Shown: positions 45,188 through 54,519, counted from the first letter of the stretch. The stretch is DNA of 64,000 bases from Azospirillum sp. SYSU D00513 (GCF_017356015.1 NZ_JAFIQV010000019.1:1-64000), one strand, 5' to 3'. Translations and numbers: made by a program. Notes: generated from the letters alone by a model not told the origin.

Positions 45188-45796
45188 TCAGATCGGCGAC
45201 ACGCCGATCAGCCACATGGTGCCGAAGACGAGCCCGATGGAGGTGACGGCCGCCAGAGCGCCGATGCCGAGTCCGGCAAGCACGGCCAGCCCGTCGCCGA
45301 CGATCAGCCCCAGCGCGATGACGATCACGGCCAGGCCCGGCAGCGTGTTGCCGAGCGGGATGGGCAGGGCGATCAACACGCCCATCACCAGCACGACGAG
45401 GCCCAGCGGGCGCAACATGCCGGCCCGCACCATGGCCGGGTAGCGGGGCAGGAGCCGGTTTTCGATCCGTTCGATCATGGGGGTGGCGCGCGCCAGCACC
45501 GCGCTCAGCACCGTGCGGCGGATCCGGCGTCGGGCGAGCCAGTCCGGGACATGCAGCCGCCCGCGCCCGACGATCATCTGAATGGCGATCAACGACAGGA
45601 TCGTGCCGAACACGAATCCGGCCGGCACGCCGGGGGTGGGCACGATGGCCGGCACCGCCAGGGCCAGCAGCAGGAATCCCGGCGCGCGGTCGCCCAGATC
45701 GGCGAAGACCTCGCCAAGCGTCGGCCGCTCGCCCGTGAGCCGTTCGCCCAGCCGGCGCAGCCGCGCCGAGGCATGCAGCCGTTCCATCCCATCCAT
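45188..45796 (-). CDS. exoD: ExoD family protein
   Basis: A 202-residue membrane protein with the ExoD pattern: RPTLGEVFADLGDRAPGFLLLALAVPAIVPTPGVPAGFVFG and LLPRYPAMVRAGMLRPLG, then PIPLGNTLPGLAVIVIALGLIVGDG. ExoD was found in Sinorhizobium as needed for exopolysaccharide and alkaline tolerance; its molecular role is unknown. GGAGG before ATG 45796. Confidence 0.88.
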   Translation of the reverse strand: MDGMERLHASARLRRLGERLTGERPTLGEVFADLGDRAPGFLLLALAVPAIVPTPGVPAGFVFGTILSLIAIQMIVGRGRLHVPDWLARRRIRRTVLSAVLARATPMIERIENRLLPRYPAMVRAGMLRPLGLVVLVMGVLIALPIPLGNTLPGLAVIVIALGLIVGDGLAVLAGLGIGALAAVTSIGLVFGTMWLIGVSPI

Positions 45797-45867
45797 CCGC
45801 GGCACCTCCAAGGTCGAGCAGACGATGTGGGGGTGGCCTGCCGCTCTGGAAAGTGCGTTCCCCAACG

Positions 45868-45893
45868 AAAAACGGGGGGCCGAAGCCCCCCGT
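45868..45893 (-). terminator. Intrinsic terminator of icd
   Basis: On the minus strand, ACGGGGGGC-TTCG-GCCCCCCGT followed by TTTT, 44 bases after the icd stop. The TTCG tetraloop makes it very stable. Confidence 0.92.
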
Positions 45894-45936
45894 CCACAAG
45901 TCCGGTTCACATGACCGGTATGGCCGAGCGCGAGGC

Positions 45937-47154
45937 TCAGGCGGCCATCTTCTTCTGCAGGTTCTGGTCGAGCTTGTCGAGGAACTGCTTGGTGGTCAGC
46001 CAGGGCTGCTCCGGCCCGATGAGGATGGCGAGGTCCTTGGTCATGAAGCCGGCCTCGACCGTCTCCACGCAGACCTGCTCCAGCGTCTTGGCGAAGCGCT
46101 CCACCTCGGGCGTGCCGTCGAACTTGCCGCGGTAGGCCAGGCCCTGCGTCCAGGCGTAGATCGAGGCGATCGGGTTGGTGGAGGTCTCCTTGCCCTTCTG
46201 GTGCTCGCGGTAGTGGCGGGTCACCGTGCCGTGGGCGGCTTCCGCCTCGACCGTCTTGCCGTCCGGCGTGATCAGCACGGAGGTCATCAGGCCGAGCGAG
46301 CCGAAGCCCTGCGCCACGATGTCCGACTGCACGTCGCCGTCGTAGTTCTTGCAGGCCCAGACGAAGCCGCCGTCCCACTTCAGCGCCGAGGCGACCATGT
46401 CGTCGATCAGGCGGTGCTCGTAGGTCAGGCCCTTGGCCTTGAACTTGTCGGCGTAATGCTCGTCGAACACCTGCTGGAAGATGTCCTTGAAGCGGCCGTC
46501 ATAGGCCTTGAGGATCGTGTTCTTCGAGGACAGGTAGACCGGGAAGTTCCGCTCCAGCCCGTACAGGAAGGAGGAGTGGGCGAAGCCCTCGATCGATTCG
46601 TCGAGGTTGTACATGCCGAGCGCCACGCCGGCGCCGGGGAAGTCGAACACCTCGTGCTCGATCGGCGCGCCGCCGTCCTCCGGCACGAACTTGATCGTCA
46701 GCTTGCCCTTGCCCGGCACCTTGAAGTCGGTCGCCTTGTACTGGTCGCCGAAGGCGTGGCGGCCGATGACGATCGGCTTGGTCCAGCCCGGGACGTAGCG
46801 CGGCACGTTGTTGCAGACGATCGGCTCGCGGAAGACGGTGCCGCCGATGATGTTGCGGATCGTGCCGTTCGGCGACTTCCACATCTTCTTCAGCTTGAAT
46901 TCCTCGACGCGCGCCTCGTCCGGGGTGATGGTCGCGCACTTCACGCCCACGCCGTACTTCTTGATCGCCTCGGCCGACTCGACGGTGACCTTGTCGTCGG
47001 TCTTGTCGCGGTTCTCGATGCCCAGGTCGTAGTATTTCAGGTCGACGTCGAGATAGGGCAGGATCAGCTTGTCCTTGATGAACTGCCAGATGATGCGGGT
47101 CATCTCGTCGCCGTCGAGTTCGACGATCGGGTTGGCTACCTTGATCTTGGTCAT
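45937..47154 (-). CDS. icd: NADP-dependent isocitrate dehydrogenase
   Basis: A 405-residue dimeric, eukaryote-like IDH ([23 protein letters not shown]). Substrate-site segments are visible: [42 protein letters not shown], and [23 protein letters not shown]. It converts isocitrate to 2-oxoglutarate in the TCA cycle and supplies NADPH. This type II form is typical of alphaproteobacteria. It has its own terminator. Confidence 0.97.
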   Translation of the reverse strand: MTKIKVANPIVELDGDEMTRIIWQFIKDKLILPYLDVDLKYYDLGIENRDKTDDKVTVESAEAIKKYGVGVKCATITPDEARVEEFKLKKMWKSPNGTIRNIIGGTVFREPIVCNNVPRYVPGWTKPIVIGRHAFGDQYKATDFKVPGKGKLTIKFVPEDGGAPIEHEVFDFPGAGVALGMYNLDESIEGFAHSSFLYGLERNFPVYLSSKNTILKAYDGRFKDIFQQVFDEHYADKFKAKGLTYEHRLIDDMVASALKWDGGFVWACKNYDGDVQSDIVAQGFGSLGLMTSVLITPDGKTVEAEAAHGTVTRHYREHQKGKETSTNPIASIYAWTQGLAYRGKFDGTPEVERFAKTLEQVCVETVEAGFMTKDLAILIGPEQPWLTTKQFLDKLDQNLQKKMAA

Positions 47155-47364
47155 GTGAACAGTGTCTCCCCGAGCGGGTAAGGGCGTTGTTTTTCCTTGA
47201 ACGCCGGGTGCGCCATCCAGCGGGCGCCGGGCCGGGCGGGCGCGAAGGGCGCCGGCCCGGTTCCCCGGTCCAAACGATGGCGGTTATATAGCACCCGCGC
47301 GCGATGGAAAGAAAGTTCGCAGGTGCGGCGCGGCGCGGCCTCGCGTGAGCTGCCTGGTTTGGAG

Positions 47365-47949
47365 CTAGAGCCGCTCGCCGAGCACCGGGCGGGTGGGGGC
47401 GGGGGCGTTTTCCAGAGCCTCGAACACGTCGTCGAGCTGGTCCACGACCGTGAAGAGGTCGCGGTTCGACGGCCGGGCGAAGCCTTGAGCGATCATGTGG
47501 TCGATCAGCCCGAGCAGCGGGCGCCAGTAGCCGTCCACGTCGGCGATCACCACCGGCTTGTCGTGCAGCTCCAGCTGCTTCCAGGTCAGGATCTCGAAGG
47601 CCTCGTCCAGCGTGCCGAATCCGCCGGGCAGCACGATGAAGGCGTCGGACCGCTCCGCCATCATGCGCTTGCGGGTGTGCATGCTGTCCACGACGTGCAG
47701 TTCGCTCAGGCCGGTGTGCTCGACCTCGGCGGCCTGGATGTGCTCGGGGATGATGCCGACCACCTTGCCGCCGGCGCCGATCGCGGCGTCCGCGACGATC
47801 CCCATCAGCCCGACGCGCCCGCCGCCATAGACGAGCTGGATCCCGCGCTGCGCCAGCCCTTCGCCGAGCGCGTGCGCCGCTTCCTTGTAGACCTCGGCGA
47901 CCCGGCTGGAGGAGCCGCAATACACACAGACCGATGTCGGCTTCTTCAT
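47365..47949 (-). CDS. LOG family protein (nucleotide 5'-monophosphate phosphoribohydrolase)
   Basis: A 194-residue Rossmann protein with the LOG motif PGGFGTLDEAFEILTW and the loop VYGGGRVGLMGIVADAA. Many were annotated as lysine decarboxylases; characterised members release cytokinin bases from ribotides or act on AMP. I chose ATG 47949 (MKKPTSVCVYCGSS), with GGGGAA upstream. Divergent from the cytochrome c' gene. Confidence 0.9.
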   Translation of the reverse strand: MKKPTSVCVYCGSSSRVAEVYKEAAHALGEGLAQRGIQLVYGGGRVGLMGIVADAAIGAGGKVVGIIPEHIQAAEVEHTGLSELHVVDSMHTRKRMMAERSDAFIVLPGGFGTLDEAFEILTWKQLELHDKPVVIADVDGYWRPLLGLIDHMIAQGFARPSNRDLFTVVDQLDDVFEALENAPAPTRPVLGERL

Positions 47950-48120
47950 GGCTTTCCCCATCCTTGGCTGGCCCATCCACGGCGGACGATACACCGCCGC
48001 CGGGCTTCACGATCCTTTTACTGGCCTGAAGCCGCTGCCGGTTACACCATTGCCCCGGTTGTGACAAGCTACCCCAGCCGGTCCCTCCGGCGCCTTCAAC
48101 AACAGGGAACTCGCCCCATC

Positions 48121-48588
48121 ATGCTGCACATGCGTTCCGCCCGCACCGCCGCCACGGCCGTCCTCTTCACCTGCCTTGGCCTCTGCTCGGCGTACGCCGC
48201 CGATCCCGCGGCCCAGATCAAGGAACGCCAGCAGACCATGAAGGCGCTCGCCGACGGCATGAAGCCGGTCGCCGCCTTCGCGAAGAACGAGGGCCCGCTG
48301 GACGCCGCCAAGGCGGGTGCGGTCAACCTCGCCAAGGCCGCGGCGACGCCGGTCGCCGAAGTCTTCCCGCAGGGCACAGCCATCGGCGTCGGCGACAGCC
48401 ACACCAAGCCGGGCCTGTGGGAGAACTGGGGCAAGAGCCAGGAGCTGTGGTCCTCCATGAAGACCAACGCCGACGCCCTGGTGAAGGCGACGGAAGGCGG
48501 CGACCGCGCCCAGGTGGTGCAGGCGATGCAGGCGGTCGGCAAGACCTGCGGCGGCTGCCACGAGGACTTCCGCCAGAAGAAGCAGTGA
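48121..48588 (+). CDS. Cytochrome c' family protein
   Basis: A 155-residue protein with a signal peptide (RTAATAVLFTCLGLCSAYAAD) and a four-helix-bundle-like mature part. The single haem site CGGCH (143-147) is near the C-terminus, as in cytochrome c'. Members bind NO or carry electrons in the periplasm. It is followed four bases later by a dihaem cytochrome gene, so the two are likely made together. Confidence 0.88.
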   Translation: MLHMRSARTAATAVLFTCLGLCSAYAADPAAQIKERQQTMKALADGMKPVAAFAKNEGPLDAAKAGAVNLAKAAATPVAEVFPQGTAIGVGDSHTKPGLWENWGKSQELWSSMKTNADALVKATEGGDRAQVVQAMQAVGKTCGGCHEDFRQKKQ

Positions 48589-48592
48589 GCCC

Positions 48593-49480
48593 ATGCGGCG
48601 CCTAGGCCTCAGCCTTGCCCTGCTCCTCCCGTCCGCCCTTTGGGCGGGAGGGGCGGGGGCCCAACCGGTTTCCGGCGGCCCCGACTCCGCCGATCCGGTT
48701 CAGCGCGGCGAATATGTCTTCCAGGCGTCCGGCTGCCTGGGCTGCCACACCAAGGACGACAAACCCGAGTCGCGGCTGGCCGGCGGGCGGGCGCTGAAGA
48801 CGCCCTTCGGCACCTTCCACACGCCCAACATCACGCCGGACCGCGAGCATGGCATCGGCGGCTGGTCGGATGCCGACTTCATCCGCGCCTTCCGCGAGGG
48901 CAAGCGGCCGGACGGCCAGTCCCTGTTCCCGGCCTTTCCCTACGTCGCCTACACCAAGATGACCGACCGGGACCTGCTGGACCTGAAGGCCTATCTGTTC
49001 GCGCAGGCCCCGTCCCCGGCGCCCAACCGCCCGCACGAGCTGTCGGCCCCGTTCGGCTGGCGCTTCCTGCTGCCGGCCTGGCAGTTCCTCTATCTGGAGG
49101 AGGGGACGGTTCCCGACGACCCGGCCAAGCCGCCGGACTGGAACCGCGGGCGCTATCTCGTCGATGCCATGGGCCATTGCGGCGAGTGCCACACGCCGCG
49201 AGGCCAGCTGGGCGGGCTGGATTCCGGCCGCTACCTCGCCGGCAACCCGGAGGGGGTGGAGGGCGACAAGGTGCCGGCGATCCACGGCGGTCCGGAGCAT
49301 GGGCTCGGCGACTGGTCGGAGGGCGACATCACCCTTCTCCTGGAACTCGGCATGACGCCGGACGGCGACTTCGTCGGCGGGTCCATGGGCGAGGTGGTCC
49401 GCAACTCCACCTCGAAGCTGACGAAGGAGGACCGCGCCGCCATCGCCGCCTATTTGAAGTCCGTCCCGGCTCCGAAATAA
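48593..49480 (+). CDS. Dihaem cytochrome c
   Basis: A 295-residue protein with an N-terminal signal (LGLSLALLLPSALWAGGAGA) and two haem sites: CLGCH (48-52) and CGECH (196-200). Likely distal Met ligands include FVGGSMGEVVRNST. It resembles the cytochrome subunits of membrane alcohol/aldehyde/gluconate dehydrogenases, which have three haems, but only two sites are here. The partner is likely the cytochrome c' upstream; no dehydrogenase is encoded nearby. Confidence 0.88.
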   Translation: MRRLGLSLALLLPSALWAGGAGAQPVSGGPDSADPVQRGEYVFQASGCLGCHTKDDKPESRLAGGRALKTPFGTFHTPNITPDREHGIGGWSDADFIRAFREGKRPDGQSLFPAFPYVAYTKMTDRDLLDLKAYLFAQAPSPAPNRPHELSAPFGWRFLLPAWQFLYLEEGTVPDDPAKPPDWNRGRYLVDAMGHCGECHTPRGQLGGLDSGRYLAGNPEGVEGDKVPAIHGGPEHGLGDWSEGDITLLLELGMTPDGDFVGGSMGEVVRNSTSKLTKEDRAAIAAYLKSVPAPK

Positions 49481-49608
49481 AGGAGAACCGCCAAGCCCAA
49501 GGTTCATCCGGATTACCCGTATCGCTTTCGCCCCTGTTCAGCTTCCACGCGCATCTGTGCTATGCTCGTGACAAAGTTCCTTTGCTCGGGCGAAACGGCG
49601 GTGCGACG

Positions 49609-50778
49609 GTGAAGCAGATCCTGCTCCTTGGTGGCGTGGCGGCCGCGCTCGCGGCCGGCGTGACCGGTTACCATGCCTACGCACCGGCTCCGGAACCCAA
49701 GCGCATGGCCGCCGCGCCGGCGCCCGTTCCGGCGTCTTCCGCGCCGCCCGCAGCGGCTTCCAAACCGGCCGCCAGTGCCGCCAAGGCTGCGGAACCGGCA
49801 AAGCCGGCGGCACCGAGCTTCGATATCGTGCGCGTCACGCCGGAGGGCGAGGCGGTGATCGCCGGACGCGCGGCCCTCGGTGCCGCCGTCATGGTGATGG
49901 ACGGCGGCCGGACGCTGGGCACCGCCACCGCCGACGCCCGTGGCGAATGGGCGCTGGTGCCCACCGCCCCGCTGCCGCCGGGTTCCCGCGAACTGAGCCT
50001 GTCGGCGCGCAACGCCGGTTCCAGCGAGGCCGTCGCGGCGGAGAAGGTCGTGCTGCTCGTCGTGCCCGAGCCGCCGAAGGCCGTGGCCGGGGCGCCGTCC
50101 GAGCAGGAAACCACCCCGTCCGGCCAAGCCGTCGAAGCGCAGCCGACGGGTGTGATCGCGCTCGCCGTGCCGCGCGACGGCACGGGCGCCAGCCAGCTTC
50201 TCCAGGCGCCCGAAGCGCCGAAGGAGGAGCCAAAGCCGCAGACCGTCGCCGCCACAGACCTGCCCGATCCGGGCGGAGCCTCGTCCGGCATGGCGCCTCC
50301 GGTGAGGGAGCCCGCGGCCGCGCCGGGCAACGGGGTCATGGTGGAGACGCTGGACTACGACGCCGCCGGCCGGGTGGCGCTCGGCGGACGCGCCCAGGCC
50401 GGCAGCGACGTGCAGCTCTATCTCGACAACAGGCTGGTCGGCCGTGCCGAGGCCGACAGCCAGGGCCGCTGGCAGCACAGCCCGGAGCGGAAGATCGACC
50501 CCGGCGTCTACACGCTGCGCGCCGACCAGGTGACCGAGAAGGGCAAGGTGACCGCCCGCGTCGAACTGCCGGTGCAGGTGGCCGACCTGCCGAAATCCCT
50601 GCCCGACGGCCGCAAGCTGGTCGTCCAGCCCGGCAACAGCCTCTGGCGAATCGCACGCACCAGCTACGGCGACGGCCTTCACTACACGCTCATCTACCAG
50701 GCCAACCGCGGCCAGATCCGCGACCCCAACCTGATCTACCCCGGCCAGATCTTCGAACTGCCGGTCGCGTCGAACTGA
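49609..50778 (+). CDS. LysM domain protein, envelope-associated
   Basis: About 389 residues starting at GTG 49609 (VKQILLLGGVAAALAAGVTGYHAY, a signal or anchor). An Ala/Pro-rich stretch follows, then two Ig-like repeats (FDIVRVTPEGEAVIAGRAAL near 65-150 and VETLDYDAAGRVALGGRAQAG near 245-320). A C-terminal LysM domain (LVVQPGNSLWRIARTSYGDG with YPGQIFELP) binds peptidoglycan. The start is not certain: no strong ribosome site is seen. It is similar to the LysM proteins common in Rhodospirillales. Confidence 0.75.
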   Translation: MKQILLLGGVAAALAAGVTGYHAYAPAPEPKRMAAAPAPVPASSAPPAAASKPAASAAKAAEPAKPAAPSFDIVRVTPEGEAVIAGRAALGAAVMVMDGGRTLGTATADARGEWALVPTAPLPPGSRELSLSARNAGSSEAVAAEKVVLLVVPEPPKAVAGAPSEQETTPSGQAVEAQPTGVIALAVPRDGTGASQLLQAPEAPKEEPKPQTVAATDLPDPGGASSGMAPPVREPAAAPGNGVMVETLDYDAAGRVALGGRAQAGSDVQLYLDNRLVGRAEADSQGRWQHSPERKIDPGVYTLRADQVTEKGKVTARVELPVQVADLPKSLPDGRKLVVQPGNSLWRIARTSYGDGLHYTLIYQANRGQIRDPNLIYPGQIFELPVASN

Positions 50779-50832
50779 GAAGACCGCTTGCCAATCGACG
50801 GCGCGTCCGCGCGGGCTTGCCGATCCCGTTCC

Positions 50833-50860
50833 TTGAAAAATTACGTGAAACACGTATTTT
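50833..50860 (+). promoter_or_regulatory. Promoter with embedded operator for the Phd/PIN module
   Basis: TTGAAA (50833-50838) and TATTTT (50855-50860) are 16 bases apart. A perfect 15-base dyad, TACGTG-AAA-CACGTA (50842-50856), fills the spacer and touches the -10. The antitoxin start follows 19 bases after the -10, which fits autorepression by a Phd-type antitoxin. Confidence 0.7.
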
Positions 50861-50878
50861 CTAGGACGGAGGTGGCTC

Positions 50879-51241
50879 ATGCAGGTGTTCAGTTCGCTCG
50901 ACCTTCAGCAGAAGACCGGCGAGATCCAACGTGCCGTGGTCCGCGAACCGGTCGTGGTCACCAGCCATGGAAAGCCGCGCAGCGTGATGATGTCCGTCGA
51001 GGAGTACCGCCGCCTCAAGGCAATCGCGGGCGAGCCCGTGCCCGACGAAGCGATCGCGCCGCCACGGACCAGGAACGCCGTAACGGTGCGCGGCATCGAC
51101 GATCCGCTCGGTTATGATGTGAGCGACTTCGACGCGGCGGTGCGGCAGATGCTCGACGATGTCCGGTCGGGCAGCAAACGCGCGGCGGTCCAGGCGGAAC
51201 TGGCTCGGGTGCGGAAGCTGTTCGGCAGGTGCCGGACATGA
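50879..51241 (+). CDS. Phd/YefM-type antitoxin
   Basis: A 120-residue protein. The N-terminal half is a Phd DNA-binding fold (MQVFSSLDLQQKTGEIQRAV, then REPVVVTSHGKPRSVMMSVEEYRRLK). The C-terminal 60 residues, which would bind the toxin, are longer than usual for Phd (family about 80). GGAGGTGGCTC before the ATG is strong. It overlaps the next gene by four bases (ATGA). Confidence 0.88.
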   Translation: MQVFSSLDLQQKTGEIQRAVVREPVVVTSHGKPRSVMMSVEEYRRLKAIAGEPVPDEAIAPPRTRNAVTVRGIDDPLGYDVSDFDAAVRQMLDDVRSGSKRAAVQAELARVRKLFGRCRT

Positions 51242-51903
51242 CCGACGAACCCGCTCAGGACGAACTTCGTCCGAGGATCCTCATTCCCGACACGACGCCG
51301 CTCTCGCTGCTCGGGATGGTGCGGGGGCTCGACTGGCTGTTCGCGCCGGGTGCTGAACTCTGGATCACGGACATGGTCTGGCATGAGGTTCTGCGCGACC
51401 CCGGCGAAGGCAAGGACCGGCGCGTGAAGCACCGGGCCGAGATCGCCGAATGGCTGGACAGGAACCGTCACCGCATCAAGCGCATCCCGACCGAGGTCGG
51501 CCAACGATACGAGGCGGACATGGATGGCTACGGGCGAGCCTTGGAGCTTTGGCGCCGTGCGGGCAGCCCGCCAGACCTGCGCCCCGCGCTTCCGGATTGG
51601 AAGGACCGCGGCGACGAGAGCATCCTGCCCGCCGTGAAGGCCGCCAACAAAGTCCTGGCAGCCGGCGAATGCGTCGTGACGCTTGCGGACGACCGGAACC
51701 TGCGGGCCGCCATCATCGTGCTGATGGCCGGGGAGCCCGCGGCAGCGGTCAACCTGCTGTGCACGCAGACCTTTCTGGAGTGGGTCCGCGACGACTATGG
51801 CGTCGAAGAGGCTGGCAGCGCCTGGCCCGTGATCGAGTTGGCTTCCGGCCGCAACGCACCCGATCGTGCCGACCCCGACCCGGTCTATCTGCGCGGACAC
51901 TGA
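51238..51903 (+). CDS. PIN-domain-like toxin
   Basis: A 221-residue protein with a PIN-type acidic pattern: an N-terminal Asp in ILIPDTTPLSLLG, a Glu in ITDMVWHEVLRD, Asp/Glu in DRGDESILP, and Asp in VTLADDRNLRAA. PIN toxins cut RNA. At about 220 residues it is much longer than VapC (130), mainly by a helical insert near 55-115. It lies in an operon with a Phd-type antitoxin. The start could also be GTG 51229. Confidence 0.78.
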   Translation: MTDEPAQDELRPRILIPDTTPLSLLGMVRGLDWLFAPGAELWITDMVWHEVLRDPGEGKDRRVKHRAEIAEWLDRNRHRIKRIPTEVGQRYEADMDGYGRALELWRRAGSPPDLRPALPDWKDRGDESILPAVKAANKVLAAGECVVTLADDRNLRAAIIVLMAGEPAAAVNLLCTQTFLEWVRDDYGVEEAGSAWPVIELASGRNAPDRADPDPVYLRGH

Positions 51904-51982
51904 ACGCGGAAACCGCTGCCTGCCCGTGCTCCGGTGGTCAGAAAAGGCAGCCCGCCTTTCCAGCGCGGCGGCCTCATTCCCC

Positions 51983-52468
51983 TTACAGGTGCCGAGCCAG
52001 GATCTTCAGGAACGGGCGAGCCTCCTGGAGGACCAGGACGGTCTGATGGATCAGATCCTCCGGCGTGGCGTGGCCGTCCAGCCGCGACTCGGAGAAGAGA
52101 AGGATCTTCTGGCCTTCCTGCACCAGGAACTTGATGTGCTTCACGCCGTGCAGGCCGCGCAGCAGGGCCAGGATGTTGCGGCGGCGGTCCGGCGACTGGG
52201 CGGTGTAGGGGACGTGGCCGACCTCGGCGAGGATTTGGCAGACCGACTCCGTGCCGTCGAAGGTAACGGCGACGTTGAAGGACAGTCCGTCCACCGTGAA
52301 CTGGAGCTTCGACGGGCGCGGCGGCTTGGCAATGCCGAGAACGCCCTCGGGCGTCATGAAAATGGCGCTGGGGCTCAGCGGCAGGGCGGTTTCGGCGACC
52401 TCGGCCATGGTCTGCATGGCCTCCAGGCGGGCGGCGGACGGAACGGACACGGGCCCTCGCTCATTCAT
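51983..52468 (-). CDS. Hypothetical protein
   Basis: A 161-residue soluble protein (MNERGPVSVPSAARLEAMQTM). It reads as mixed alpha/beta with hydrophobic strands in KLQFTVDGLSFNVAVTFDG and HIKFLVQEGQKILLFSESR. No family recognised. It is divergent from psd with a 100-base gap, and codon use fits a native gene. Confidence 0.58.
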   Translation of the reverse strand: MNERGPVSVPSAARLEAMQTMAEVAETALPLSPSAIFMTPEGVLGIAKPPRPSKLQFTVDGLSFNVAVTFDGTESVCQILAEVGHVPYTAQSPDRRRNILALLRGLHGVKHIKFLVQEGQKILLFSESRLDGHATPEDLIHQTVLVLQEARPFLKILARHL

Positions 52469-52570
52469 GTATCGGGACCAGCATGGCGTGAGCCTTGCTA
52501 AAATTCTGTAAAGGCCGGCCCATGACGACTAGAATGCCCCGCTCCGAAGGCAGAGGGTGAAAAATCGGCG

Positions 52571-53266
52571 ATGTCCGCCATCGAAACCGTAGTCGTTCCC
52601 ATCCACCGCGCCGGCTGGCCGTTCATCGCCGCCTTCGCCGTGGTCTCGCTGATCCTGGGTTTCTTCGTCGCCGAGCCGCTGGGCTGGATCGGCCTCGTGC
52701 TGACGCTCTGGTGCGCCTATTTCTTCCGTGATCCCGACCGGGTGACGCCGACGCGGCCCGGCCTGCTCATCAGCCCGGCCGACGGGCGCGTGACGATGAT
52801 CGTGCCGGCCGTGCCGCCGCCCGAGCTGGGCATGGGCGAGGCGCCGCGCACCCGCATCAGCATCTTTCTGAACGTCTTCAACGTGCACATCAACCGGGTG
52901 CCCGCCGACGGCACCATCGTCGCGGCGGAGTATCATAAGGGTACCTTCGTCAACGCCGCATTGGACAAGGCCAGCCAGGAGAACGAGCGCATGGCGCTCC
53001 GCCACCGGCTGCCCGACGGGCGCGAGATCGCCTATGTGCAGATCGCCGGGCTGGTCGCGCGGCGCATCCTGTGCTGGGCCAAGGCGGGCGACGAGGTGAA
53101 GGCCGGCCAGCGCTTCGGCCTGATCCGCTTCGGCAGCCGCACCGACATCTACCTGCCCGACGGCGTCGTCCCGCTGGTCTGCGTCGGGCAGAACGCGATC
53201 GGCGGCGAGACGGTCATCGCCGACCTGAATGCGGCCGAGCCGCAGCGCCAGGGGGAGGTCCGCTGA
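52571..53266 (+). CDS. psd: Phosphatidylserine decarboxylase (short type)
   Basis: A 231-residue proenzyme with N-terminal membrane segments ([23 protein letters not shown]). The cleavage/pyruvoyl site region is [16 protein letters not shown], with Ser in FGSR that becomes the pyruvoyl group, and the core is [23 protein letters not shown]. It makes phosphatidylethanolamine. The stop overlaps the pssA start (TGATG), an arrangement common in alphaproteobacteria. Confidence 0.94.
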   Translation: MSAIETVVVPIHRAGWPFIAAFAVVSLILGFFVAEPLGWIGLVLTLWCAYFFRDPDRVTPTRPGLLISPADGRVTMIVPAVPPPELGMGEAPRTRISIFLNVFNVHINRVPADGTIVAAEYHKGTFVNAALDKASQENERMALRHRLPDGREIAYVQIAGLVARRILCWAKAGDEVKAGQRFGLIRFGSRTDIYLPDGVVPLVCVGQNAIGGETVIADLNAAEPQRQGEVR

Positions 53267-54141
53267 TGGAGCGTCCGCCCGTCTTCAAGCCCTCCGTCTT
53301 CCGCAAGCGCCGCGCGCGCCGGCCGCACCCGCGGCTGAGCGGGCTGTCGCTGAACCACCTGCTGCCGAACGTGCTGACGGTGCTGGCGCTCTGCTCCGGC
53401 CTGACCGCCATCCGCTTCGCCATGCTGGAGCGCTGGGAACCGGCGGTGGTCGCCATCGTCGTCTCGGCCATCTTCGACATGCTGGACGGGCGGATCGCGC
53501 GGATGCTGAACGGGCAGAGCAAGTTCGGAGCGGAGCTGGACAGCCTGTCGGACGTCATCAGCTTCGGCGTGGCGCCGGCGCTGCTGCTGTACCAGTGGGT
53601 GCTTCAGGAGGCGGGCGGCCTCGGCTGGGTCGCCGCCATGGCCTACGCGGTGTGCTGCGCCCTGCGGCTGGCGCGCTTCAACTCGCGGCTGGGCGACGTG
53701 GACCTGCCGCCCTGGGCCTTCAACTACTTCACCGGCGTTCCGGCCCCGGCCGGGGCCGGGCTGGCGCTGCTGCCGCTGATCGCCGGATTCGTGGCCGGGC
53801 CGGAATGGGCGGGCCATCCCGCCCTGGTCGTGCCCTGGACCATGGGCGTCGGCATCCTGATGGTCAGCACCCTGCCGACCTTCTCCTTCAAGGGGGTCCG
53901 GGTGCCGACCAGCTACGTCGTGCCGGGTCTGGTCGGCGTCGGCCTGCTGGCGGCGTCGCTGGTCAGCCAGCCCTGGTGGACGCTGCTGTGCGTCGGGCTG
54001 GTCTATGTCATCAGCCTTCCCTTCTCCGTCATGCAGTTCCGCAAGCTCCAGCGCGCGGCTGCGCTGATGAAGGAGGAGGATACGGACAAGACGGAGGACG
54101 CCGGCGACGCGTCGGCCTCGCCGGCGGGGAAGGCGGAGTAG
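53266..54141 (+). CDS. pssA: CDP-diacylglycerol-serine O-phosphatidyltransferase
   Basis: A 291-residue membrane enzyme with the CDP-alcohol phosphotransferase motif D-X2-DG-X2-AR-X8-G-X3-D-X3-D (in DMLDGRIARMLNGQSKFGAE and the next Asp residues, near 86-108). About eight membrane segments follow. It makes phosphatidylserine, the substrate of Psd encoded just upstream. A GGGGGAGG ribosome site lies inside the psd end. The stop codon is part of a long palindrome shared with the next gene. Confidence 0.94.
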   Translation: MERPPVFKPSVFRKRRARRPHPRLSGLSLNHLLPNVLTVLALCSGLTAIRFAMLERWEPAVVAIVVSAIFDMLDGRIARMLNGQSKFGAELDSLSDVISFGVAPALLLYQWVLQEAGGLGWVAAMAYAVCCALRLARFNSRLGDVDLPPWAFNYFTGVPAPAGAGLALLPLIAGFVAGPEWAGHPALVVPWTMGVGILMVSTLPTFSFKGVRVPTSYVVPGLVGVGLLAASLVSQPWWTLLCVGLVYVISLPFSVMQFRKLQRAAALMKEEDTDKTEDAGDASASPAGKAE

Positions 54142-54156
54142 CCGGGGCTACTCCGC
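54133..54156. terminator. Palindrome shared by two convergent stop codons
   Basis: GCGGAGTAGCC-GG-GGCTACTCCGC is a perfect 11-base inverted repeat. It contains the TAG of pssA (54139-54141) and, on the other strand, the TAG of the ACT-like gene (54150-54148). Both proteins therefore end in the same codons. Most likely a bidirectional end signal. Confidence 0.65.
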
Positions 54157-54519
54157 GCAGGCCAGCAGTTCGGCCCCCAGCAGTTCGGCCGGCACGGTGC
54201 GCTCGGCCAGCCGAACCTGCGCGACCATCGGAAGCTGGCGCAGGCAGTTGCCGATGTGGTCGGATTCGGCACGGGCGAGCCCGACCGCCTCGACCTCCAC
54301 CGTCATCGCGTCGCCATGCAGGCGGCTGGTCACCGAGGCGGGCACCAGCCCGCGCTTCGCGAACAGTTCCAGCAGGCGGGGCAGGGTGCCGGGATCGGCG
54401 TCCGCGCGCACCGTGAAGGCGACGCAGCGGTACGGATCGACGGGGCGGGTTTCGGCGGGCGCAGGCTGGACGGACGCGGTGCGGGCGGCGGGCGCCGCCG
54501 TCATCAGGACGGTGGACAT
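54148..54519 (-). CDS. ACT-domain-like small protein
   Basis: A 123-residue protein. After a low-complexity N-terminus (MSTVLMTAAPAARTASVQPA), residues 30-105 look like a ferredoxin-like ACT fold: CVAFTVRADADPGTLPRLLELFAKRGLVPASVTSRLHGDAMTVEVEA, then CLRQLPMVAQVRLAE. It could be a regulatory subunit or a stand-alone sensor, but no partner enzyme is nearby. Confidence 0.6.
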   Translation of the reverse strand: MSTVLMTAAPAARTASVQPAPAETRPVDPYRCVAFTVRADADPGTLPRLLELFAKRGLVPASVTSRLHGDAMTVEVEAVGLARAESDHIGNCLRQLPMVAQVRLAERTVPAELLGAELLACAE

